Of a DNA stretch of 8,493 bases, positions 1 to 6,019 are shown in pieces (position 1 is the stretch's first letter; every line of letters starts with the position of its first letter). This DNA comes from an uncultured bacterium. GTDB lineage: Bacteria; Planctomycetota; Phycisphaerae; Phycisphaerales; SM1A02. The stretch is from contig CAIWNO010000286.1 in NCBI GenBank assembly GCA_903914045.1, forward strand, positions 1-8,493. The letters run 5' to 3'. The notes beneath the pieces were generated by a model. The model was not told the origin of the DNA. It did not search any database and saw only the letters and a program-made list of their open reading frames with translations. The translations under genes were made by a program, and so were the position numbers.

Positions 1-96
1 ATTGGAAAACCACTCGCATAGCGGATCGTTCTTCACGCCAATCATCGTAGGAACTTTTGCGGATTGTTCGTGCCTGAATTGTGTGATTTGCGCCAT
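1..96 (-). CDS. Possible N-terminus of a divergent gene (partial, unrecognised)
   Basis: On the minus strand an ATG at 96 opens a frame of 32 codons that runs off the left edge without a stop. An in-frame ATG at 123 would add nine residues. A GGTGAG just upstream of the ATG at 96 could be a ribosome-binding site, which favours that start. The protein begins MAQITQFRHEQSAKVP and goes on with a mixed, soluble-looking composition. I do not recognise the family. The layout, divergent from the response regulator with about 100 bp between starts, is what a real gene would give. The piece is short, though, and the plus strand is also open here, so this may be chance. Confidence 0.35.
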   Translation of the reverse strand, partial: MAQITQFRHEQSAKVPTMIGVKNDPLCEWFSN

Positions 97-184
97 GAAC
101 TCACCATCGGCAGAGCGGGGCATGCGGGGTGAAAACCCAATGTTTTTATTGCGCTTGCTCCGCCGCCTTCGCGCGCATTCTCCG

Positions 185-190
185 TACAAT
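185..190 (+). promoter_or_regulatory. Candidate -10 box (TACAAT) just before the response regulator start
   Basis: TACAAT matches the sigma-70 -10 consensus at five of six positions and ends six bases before the ATG at 197. Transcription would then start at or next to the ATG, giving a leaderless mRNA. This agrees with the absence of any Shine-Dalgarno sequence upstream of 197. No convincing -35 box lies 16-18 bp upstream, where the sequence is GC-rich, and there is no extended -10 TG. The call is tentative. Confidence 0.3.
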
Positions 191-196
191 CGACGC

Positions 197-1573
197 ATGA
201 CGGAATCGGCTGCTCCATTGCGGGCTCAAGTTTTACTTATCGACGACGAGGTCGAGCACGCCCAAACCATGGCGGACGCTTTGAAGCGACCCGGCCACAT
301 TTGCACCACGGTGCACAATCTGGCGCAAGCGGAAAATGAGCTGCGCAACGGCAATTTCGACGTGATTGTCACCGATCTGGTCATGGACACGCCCACCAGC
401 GGTCTTGATGTTTTGAAACTAGCCAAGACCCATCAGCCAGACGCCGAAACTATTTTAGTCACCGCCCATGGCGATGTTCCCACCGCCAAGGCCGCGCTGC
501 AAGGTGGCGCCTACGACTTCATCGAGAAACCGCTGGACGTGGTTGTGTTTCGAAATATTGTGCAGCGCGCCGCCGAGACCGTGTTGCTGCGCCATCAAAA
601 TTCAAGTTTGCGCGGCCAAGTGGACGCCGCCTATGGCTTTGAAGGAATCATTGGAGAGTCCGCGGCCATTCGCCAAGTCATTGCCACCATCCGCCAAATT
701 GCGCCCAGCACAATTCCAGTTTTAATCACTGGAGAAAGCGGCACGGGCAAGGAGCTTGTCGCCAGCGCCATTCATAAACATTCAAAGCGCAAGGACCGCC
801 GCTTCGCAACGTTCAACGCCGCGGGTCAAAGCGAAACACTTTTAGAGGATCAATTGTTTGGCCATGTGCGCGGCGCTTTCACCGGCGCCGACCGCGACCG
901 TGAGGGCGTGTTTGAATACGCCGACAAGGGAACGCTTTTTCTGGACGAAATTGGCGACATGCCTTTGTCCATGCAGCCCAAATTATTGCGCGTGTTGGAA
1001 ACTGGCGAGCTCATTCGCCTAGGCGCCAACGATCCGCGCAAGGCCGATGTGCGCTTCATCAGTGCCACCAATCAGGATTTAAAAAATCGCTCACAAGACG
1101 GGCGTTTTCGCCAAGATTTGTATTTCCGCCTCAAGGGCGTGGAGATCAACATTCCATCTCTGCGCGAGCGCCGCGAGGATATTCCGCGCTTGGTCACGCA
1201 CGCCGTGGGCAAGTGGTGCGCTGAACTTGGTCGGCCACGCCTTGGCGTTTCCCAACCCGCCATGATGCGGCTCACCGCCTACGACTGGCCGGGCAACGTG
1301 CGCGAGTTGCTCAATCTCATGCACCGCATTGTGGTGACATGCAATAAAAGCGAAATTGATCTTGCGGATATTCCAGATGACATTCGCTCCAGCGACAATG
1401 ACAGCGGCGGCAACGTTGGCAGTTTCGCCGGCGTGGGCTTGGACAAGTTGGAGAAGGAAGCCATCCGCCAAACTTTGGCGCTTACGCAAGGCAACCGCGA
1501 GCAGACCGCGCAAATGTTGGGCATTGGAGAGCGCACGCTCTATCGAAAATTAAAGGAGTACGGACTTCGCTAG
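197..1573 (+). CDS. NtrC-class sigma-54-dependent response regulator (REC-AAA+-Fis)
   Basis: A 458-residue cytoplasmic transcription activator that, once phosphorylated, hydrolyses ATP to open sigma-54 RNA polymerase promoters. Domains in order: receiver, about 10-125, with acidic pair D16/D17, phospho-acceptor D60, T89 and K111; AAA+ core, about 148-390; Fis-type helix-turn-helix, about 415-458. In the core I see Walker A GESGTGKE (179-186), the sigma-54-contacting GAFTGA loop (226-231), Walker B TLFLDE (246-251), a sensor I SATNQDL (289-295), arginines at 303-311 and the sensor II region WPGNVREL (364-371). All key residues are present, so it should be an active bEBP. The C-terminus NREQTAQMLGIGERTLYRKL is very like planctomycete and deltaproteobacterial members. 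The frame is open back to base 2, but the receiver fold begins right after the ATG at 197 and the upstream residues look non-coding. No histidine kinase partner lies in the window. The target genes are unknown; lptF begins 30 bp downstream, so the three genes are probably co-transcribed. Confidence 0.95.
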   Translation: MTESAAPLRAQVLLIDDEVEHAQTMADALKRPGHICTTVHNLAQAENELRNGNFDVIVTDLVMDTPTSGLDVLKLAKTHQPDAETILVTAHGDVPTAKAALQGGAYDFIEKPLDVVVFRNIVQRAAETVLLRHQNSSLRGQVDAAYGFEGIIGESAAIRQVIATIRQIAPSTIPVLITGESGTGKELVASAIHKHSKRKDRRFATFNAAGQSETLLEDQLFGHVRGAFTGADRDREGVFEYADKGTLFLDEIGDMPLSMQPKLLRVLETGELIRLGANDPRKADVRFISATNQDLKNRSQDGRFRQDLYFRLKGVEINIPSLRERREDIPRLVTHAVGKWCAELGRPRLGVSQPAMMRLTAYDWPGNVRELLNLMHRIVVTCNKSEIDLADIPDDIRSSDNDSGGNVGSFAGVGLDKLEKEAIRQTLALTQGNREQTAQMLGIGERTLYRKLKEYGLR

Positions 1574-1603
1574 CGCGCTGCGCAGACCAAGTCATATTTC
1601 ATC

Positions 1604-3241
1604 ATGCCATGGATTTTGTGGAGACACATGACGGCGGAACTTTTGCGGGTTCTGCTGTTGACCACCACGGTCATTGTGGTGGTGGTGGCATTTGGCGCGG
1701 CCATTAAGCCGCTGGCGGATAGCTCGCTTGGCTCTGGCAGCGTGGTGAAATATGTGGCGCTGGCCATGATTCCAATGCTGCAGTTCGCCTTGCCATTTTC
1801 TGCGGGTTTTGCGGCAACTTTGGTGCTTCATCGATTCGCCGCCGACAACGAATTGGTGGCCATGAGCACCAATGGATTGCGTTACCGCACCATTCTTATG
1901 CCGGTGGTCGCGGTGGGCTTTGCGCTTCTGGTTGGCATGTTTATTTTGTTGCACACCATTGTTCCACGCTTCTGGGGAAAAATGCAGGACATGTTGGCAC
2001 AAGACGCCACTGGTATTTTTATCGCCGCAGTTTCTAGAGGCGAAGCCCTTGAAGTTGGACAAATTAGTATTTACGCGGACACCGCGACGATCGATCCCAC
2101 TCCGCCTGACAACGGAGCTGAGCAACGTCTGTTACTGCAAGGTGTGGCGGCTTTGCAAAAAAATGGAGTTGGTCAGCCTGCCACTGAATTCACCAGCGAG
2201 TTCGCAACGGTGGATGTGCATCGTGGCCGCGAAGGTGTCATTATGAAATTGGCCATGACCAATGGTTCAGGTTTCAATGCCTCCGAAGGCACCGTGGTAT
2301 TTGTTCCATCAGCTCAGCCTCAAGCGGTTCAACTTGGTCGCGCCCTAGAGGCGGACGCCAAGAGCATGACTTATTTTGAGTTGCAAGATGTCCGCAATGA
2401 TTTGCCCAATCACATAGAAGTGCAACCCGCGCGTCAGGCCGTGTTGTTGGCACTTACACGCGCGCATATTTGGCAATGCATCGAGCAACAATTGCAAACA
2501 ACGGGTCGGATTGAATTGGTCGAGGAGGGCGGGCGTCGTTCCTATCAAATCGAGGGCGCAACGCTGGAAAATGACATCATCAAAGCAAAAGCGGGTGGCC
2601 AAGTGCGCATCGTGGAACTTGATCGCGCCAAGCCCATTCGCGAGGCGATGTGTTCGCAAGTGGTCATGCCATTTCATTCGGAGGATCTTGTCGCGGGGCG
2701 TGTGGATCTGATCGCCACCGCGCCGATCGCAAAAGATTTGCTGCGCTCGCAAGGTCTCTCCTCACGTTGGCCCGCGCGCATTTACGGCCTCAGCGCCGCT
2801 CCATGTTCCACCACCGCCATTGGAAAAATAGATTTTGTAGAGTTCACGTCACGAATCCAAGCCCTGTCGGAGCCAAGCACCCATATTCCCAAAGCCATTC
2901 AAGCAGCGGGCGCATCGTCCTTAACCAACTTGTTTCGAATGATGAACATGGTGGATGTCGACGCCTTCTCGCATCTCTGCCAGCGCGCGGCGTTGGCCTG
3001 GTCCGCTCCACTGATTATTTTATTGGGCGCATCGCTTGCCGCGTGGAAACGCAACAGCCTTCCACTCACCATGTATCTCATTGCCTTCATTCCCGGCATT
3101 CTCAACATTGTCATGATCGCCGGTGGTCAGCAAGTCATTCGCGCGGACAATATTGTTTGGGGAGTCATCATTTCATGGTCGGGCAACGCCATTCTGCTTG
3201 TGTGCTCCATGTACGCGCTGCGACAGTTGGCGAGAAATTAA
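1604..3241 (+). CDS. lptF: LptF/LptG-family permease, unusually long (probable LptF)
   Basis: 545 residues, inner-membrane subunit of the LPS exporter. In the known system LptF and LptG form the transmembrane part of LptB2FG, which extracts lipopolysaccharide and passes it to LptC/LptA. The expected topology is visible: hydrophobic segments near 14-36, 48-74 and 97-120, a large periplasmic domain (about 121-462), then segments near 463-481, 487-507 and 517-538. The family signature after TM2 is present as HRFAADNELVAMSTNGL (76-92), matching the usual RxxxExxAMxxxGxS-type coupling helix. Typical LptF is about 360 residues; the excess lies in the periplasmic region between TM3 and TM4. The start at 1604 has no clear ribosome-binding site. 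An ATG at 1628 has GGAG four bases upstream, but starting there would drop the amphipathic lead-in MPWILWRH before TM1, so 1604 is preferred. It sits 30 bp after the response regulator and 3 bp before the next permease. Which paralogue is F and which is G is inferred from gene order only. Confidence 0.85.
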   Translation: MPWILWRHMTAELLRVLLLTTTVIVVVVAFGAAIKPLADSSLGSGSVVKYVALAMIPMLQFALPFSAGFAATLVLHRFAADNELVAMSTNGLRYRTILMPVVAVGFALLVGMFILLHTIVPRFWGKMQDMLAQDATGIFIAAVSRGEALEVGQISIYADTATIDPTPPDNGAEQRLLLQGVAALQKNGVGQPATEFTSEFATVDVHRGREGVIMKLAMTNGSGFNASEGTVVFVPSAQPQAVQLGRALEADAKSMTYFELQDVRNDLPNHIEVQPARQAVLLALTRAHIWQCIEQQLQTTGRIELVEEGGRRSYQIEGATLENDIIKAKAGGQVRIVELDRAKPIREAMCSQVVMPFHSEDLVAGRVDLIATAPIAKDLLRSQGLSSRWPARIYGLSAAPCSTTAIGKIDFVEFTSRIQALSEPSTHIPKAIQAAGASSLTNLFRMMNMVDVDAFSHLCQRAALAWSAPLIILLGASLAAWKRNSLPLTMYLIAFIPGILNIVMIAGGQQVIRADNIVWGVIISWSGNAILLVCSMYALRQLARN

Positions 3242-3244
3242 TCC

Positions 3245-4366
3245 ATGACCATCATCGATCGATATGTCGCAGCGCGCTTCTTGGTGAACTTCGTTCTTTT
3301 AGGCGCGGCGCTCTACGTTTTTGGCGTCAGCGTGGATGTGGTTATTCAAGCTTCGCGCTTTTTGGATGCGGCCGACACCGCGGTGGCTGCGGGAAAGTAC
3401 GGCTCTCGTGTTGTCGCATTCATGATGATGGTGCTTGATTTTCACGGCCCGCGCATCTTTCAATTTTTCCAGTTCATGCTTGGATTTGTCTCCATTGGCG
3501 CCATGGGGTTTGCCGTTTCACAAATGCATCGCAACCGTGAACTCACCGCGCTCATGGCCTCGGGAGTCAAGCTTCGCCGATTGGCCTACGTGTTGTTGAT
3601 CGCGGCGGGGGCTCTGCAGTCCTTGCAATTTGTGAATCAAGAATTCATTCTTCCAAATCTCGCGGCGCGCTTGGTGCGTGATCACAGTGGACTGAAGTAC
3701 GACACCGTGAGTCGGTTTCCAATTCCCTTGACGCGCGATGGACAAGGCACGCTCATTCAAGCGAGCAGCTTCGATCCCGCAACCAACACGGCCACAAATT
3801 TCTTGGCTCTTGAGCGCGATGAAAAAGGCAACGCGCTTCGTCGCATCAGCGCCGCAAGCGCGTTGTGGAATGACGCTGCCAAGAAATGGATTTTTACGCA
3901 AGGCTCTGCAATTCGGCCGTTGAAACCTGGCGACACTGCGCAGCAACAAGCGGCGTTCAGCTCACCCGTGGATCACATTGATTCCGATTTAGGTCCGGAA
4001 GTTATTTTAAGCCGCCGCTATCGGTTGTACGGCCCCATGCTTTCCACGCGCCAAGTCTTTGAACTCATGGGCCGTGGGGGCGACAATCAAAATCAAGGCG
4101 TCCGCCTTCTCTGCGCACGTTTCATGGGACCCTTGGCAAATTTGCTGGTTCTTGCGGCCACCATTCCATTTTTCTTGCGACGCGAACCATGCAACATGTT
4201 GGTTCAAAGCGTGCGCGCAGCCGCATTTTCCATTCCCGCCATGATTGGGGCCGCGGTCATGTTGCTGGTTCCAACCGAAGGACTCAGCATTCCAGTCACT
4301 GCCGCCATTCCCTTCGCGTTGTTGCTGCCTTTGGCGGCGTATCGACTTACCGAGCTGCGTTCTTAA
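3245..4366 (+). CDS. lptG: LptF/LptG-family permease (probable LptG)
   Basis: 373 residues, the normal length for the family, and the presumed partner of the preceding permease in the LPS transport complex; the LptB ATPase is not in the window. It opens with MTIIDRYVAARFLVNF, the classic LptG/LptF beginning (I-x-x-RY-x-x-x-x-F). Membrane segments lie near 11-33, 69-92 and 112-133, followed by a periplasmic domain at about 134-285 and segments near 294-311, 322-344 and 350-366. The coupling-helix motif HRNRELTALMASGVKLRRL (95-113) is a very good family match. The gene starts 3 bp after lptF stops, so the two are almost certainly translated from one mRNA. The start has only a weak purine stretch (GAGA) upstream, which would suit translational coupling. 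Its last 20 bp overlap the 3' end of the convergent lipoprotein gene. Confidence 0.9.
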   Translation: MTIIDRYVAARFLVNFVLLGAALYVFGVSVDVVIQASRFLDAADTAVAAGKYGSRVVAFMMMVLDFHGPRIFQFFQFMLGFVSIGAMGFAVSQMHRNRELTALMASGVKLRRLAYVLLIAAGALQSLQFVNQEFILPNLAARLVRDHSGLKYDTVSRFPIPLTRDGQGTLIQASSFDPATNTATNFLALERDEKGNALRRISAASALWNDAAKKWIFTQGSAIRPLKPGDTAQQQAAFSSPVDHIDSDLGPEVILSRRYRLYGPMLSTRQVFELMGRGGDNQNQGVRLLCARFMGPLANLLVLAATIPFFLRREPCNMLVQSVRAAAFSIPAMIGAAVMLLVPTEGLSIPVTAAIPFALLLPLAAYRLTELRS

Positions 4367-5417
4367 CGCGGGTCCAACCGTCCAAAAGAGAGTCGTCAAA
4401 AATAGTCACGTTGCGCTGCGCTTGACGAAGTTGCTTGGCCAAGTTCTCCATTAAAATTCGCTCTTGACCACGGCGCACAGCGCGCTCCGCGCCAGACTTG
4501 GCTTGCAGTGCTGTTTCGGGATCGCCTGCAATTTCATTTTCAAAGCGGATGAACACATAGCCATTGTCAATCAACACGGGCGAACTCACTTTCCCTTTTT
4601 GCAGCGACCACAATGTCTGGCGAAACGAACTAGGCCAACTTGGATCAAGCCGGCTCACTGGCAACACCAAGCCTCCGCGCGCCGCGGATCGATCAGTGCT
4701 CATGTCGGCGGCGACTTCGCCAAACGGTTCGCCAGCGTCAAGCCGCATGCGGGCCTTGGCGCAACTGTCCAAATTTGGCAGCGCCATCACTCGACATTGG
4801 CGGCGCGCTCCGTGCTGCGCGTCGATCACCGCCTCAATCGCGTCTGGTGTCACTTTCACATCGTCCTGCACCAGCAAGCGCATGGCGGCATTGCGTTTCA
4901 GCAATGATTTCCAGCGCTTTTCGCCTAATCCTTGCGCGGCGCGCAATTCATTCAGCAGCACCACGGCCCGCGCCGGATCGTCCGACAACGACGCCACAAG
5001 TTCGCGCTCTTCGGCGTCAAGAAGTTCCTGCGACACCATTTTGCTTCGCGCCGTCACCATGCGATCCAATTGCCGCTCAAGAAAAAGTTCCTCCAGAATA
5101 GACGCGCCCGCGCGCTCCGCCAGCAGTGGTCGCAATTCATCCCACGTCACCGCGCTTCCATCCCACAACGCGGGCGGACGCATCACAACTGGTGTCGCTG
5201 CAAGCGCGGATGCAGGCTTGTCCACGGTTGCGTTGGTGCCGGAGGCGGTTGCCGCCGCGGCGCTTGAAGCAACGCCGGTGTTGGAAGCGGTGGCTGTTGG
5301 TTTTGTCACCGGTGAAACGCTGGCGCAGGCGCATAGAGAACTTGCGCACGCCACCCATGACAGAAATTGAATTGGACATGTGGAGAGTTCGCGCAAGTGC
5401 ATTCTATTTTTCTTCAT
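4347..5417 (-). CDS. SurA/PrsA-like peptidyl-prolyl isomerase lipoprotein (parvulin fold)
   Basis: 356 residues. The N-terminus MKKNRMHLRE is basic and is followed by a hydrophobic stretch ending in L28-C-A-C31, a plausible lipobox, so the mature protein is probably lipid-anchored at C31. Residues 32-80 are a low-complexity Ala/Thr/Ser linker. Residues 84-200 are helical and charged, resembling the SurA/PrsA N-terminal chaperone region. Residues about 205-295 have the parvulin layout: the segment DAGEPFGEVAADMSTDRSAA (227-246), the following GG, then LQKGKVSSPVLIDNGYVFIR. The usual histidines (HIL near the domain start, GYH near its end) are replaced by R209 and V288, so isomerase activity is doubtful and a chaperone role more likely. 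The start at 5417 is chosen because AGAAGGA lies just upstream (5421-5427). The frame is open further to 5471, but that part is not signal-like. An ATG at 5402 is also possible. The stop lies inside the convergent lptG. Its neighbours suggest a role in envelope biogenesis, which is inference. Confidence 0.75.
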   Translation of the reverse strand: MKKNRMHLRELSTCPIQFLSWVACASSLCACASVSPVTKPTATASNTGVASSAAAATASGTNATVDKPASALAATPVVMRPPALWDGSAVTWDELRPLLAERAGASILEELFLERQLDRMVTARSKMVSQELLDAEERELVASLSDDPARAVVLLNELRAAQGLGEKRWKSLLKRNAAMRLLVQDDVKVTPDAIEAVIDAQHGARRQCRVMALPNLDSCAKARMRLDAGEPFGEVAADMSTDRSAARGGLVLPVSRLDPSWPSSFRQTLWSLQKGKVSSPVLIDNGYVFIRFENEIAGDPETALQAKSGAERAVRRGQERILMENLAKQLRQAQRNVTIFDDSLLDGWTRVKNAAR

Positions 5418-5420
5418 GGA

Positions 5421-5427
5421 TCCTTCT
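5421..5427 (-). promoter_or_regulatory. Ribosome-binding site of the isomerase lipoprotein gene
   Basis: Read on the minus strand, AGAAGGA lies three bases before the ATG at 5417. The spacing is short, but it is the best Shine-Dalgarno match near any candidate start of this gene. It supports 5417 over the internal ATG at 5402, for which the same site would lie 18 bases away. Confidence 0.5.
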
Positions 5428-5452
5428 TGCATAAGTGATACGCTTCTGTTCA

Positions 5453-6019
5453 ATGTATCGCCTGCAAGCATGTCTGTTGATTGGATCTTTCATATTCGCG
5501 CAATGCGTCGCGGGCGCATCTACAAGCGCTCAACTCAACATGATGCGCAACACGCATGGACATTTGTCTCGCGCGTTTCAAGTGGCGCCTTCCAACACTG
5601 GCGCTTTCAACAGCAAACCCGCGGGCGCCACGCCAACGAACGTGCCTCAACAAGCGCCAATTCCCATTCATTCAGCATTTCAAAGCAAGGCGGCGGGACA
5701 GCCCGTTACTTCAAATCCGGCGCCACAGACCACCGCAACTTCCACGGCCACTTCTACAACCAGCGTGCCAGCAACAATGGCGCCCCCTCCAATGTCGCCG
5801 TTGCTTGCCAATCTTGTCAAATCACGCAACCACACATGCTCCTTTGCTGATCGATACTCGGCGTTAGCCAACGCAATGAACGAAATCTCCAAATTGCCAT
5901 CGGACCAGCAGGCCGCGTATCTAGAACTTGCCAACGCAAGTCGTCAGCGACTTGTGGTCGACGAGTATTTATTCAACAGCGGGCAAGTTCAACACGGCGT
6001 TCCCGCGAAGGCCAAGTAA
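5453..6019 (+). CDS. Small secreted Ala/Thr/Pro-rich protein of unknown function
   Basis: 188 residues; I do not recognise a family. The first 22 residues look like a Sec signal peptide: MYR, a hydrophobic core ACLLIGSFIFAQCVA, then a likely cleavage site AGA|S. Residues about 45-118 are low complexity, rich in Ala, Thr, Pro, Ser and Gln, as in an extended linker. Residues about 119-175 form a more ordered, helical-looking C-terminal part (FADRYSALANAMNEISKLPS). Codon choice resembles that of neighbouring genes, which supports its being real. An in-frame GTG at 5435 would add six residues; ATG at 5453 is preferred because it starts the signal peptide directly. Neither start has a clear ribosome-binding site. 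The gene is divergent from the isomerase lipoprotein, with 35 bp between start codons, and its last 51 bp overlap the convergent glycosyltransferase gene. A role beside the lipoprotein in the envelope is only a guess. Confidence 0.6.
   Translation: MYRLQACLLIGSFIFAQCVAGASTSAQLNMMRNTHGHLSRAFQVAPSNTGAFNSKPAGATPTNVPQQAPIPIHSAFQSKAAGQPVTSNPAPQTTATSTATSTTSVPATMAPPPMSPLLANLVKSRNHTCSFADRYSALANAMNEISKLPSDQQAAYLELANASRQRLVVDEYLFNSGQVQHGVPAKAK

Noticed and set aside
127..145. GGGT-GAAA-ACCC hairpin followed by a T-rich stretch, resembling a terminator
   Set aside because: The stem is only four pairs, the T-run is interrupted, and no gene ends just upstream on the plus strand. It is too weak to call.
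2..196. Upstream extension of the response regulator frame to base 2
   Set aside because: The receiver domain starts immediately after the ATG at 197. The extension has Cys-, Arg- and Ser-rich composition unlike any known N-terminal addition, so it is most likely open by chance.
1592..2125. 177-codon minus-strand frame antisense to lptF
   Set aside because: It is dominated by His, Gln and Arg runs that mirror the hydrophobic GTG-rich TM1 of lptF, so it is an antisense shadow.
2650..3438. 262-codon open frame overlapping lptF and the start of lptG in another frame
   Set aside because: The translation is rich in Arg, His, Ser and Cys with no domain or hydrophobic pattern. The lptF/lptG frames show the conserved protein features; this is a shadow of GC-rich coding DNA.
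4564..5370. 268-codon plus-strand frame antisense to the isomerase lipoprotein
   Set aside because: The translation is Ser/Arg/Ala-rich and featureless, while the minus strand encodes a signal peptide, lipobox and parvulin-like domain in good order.
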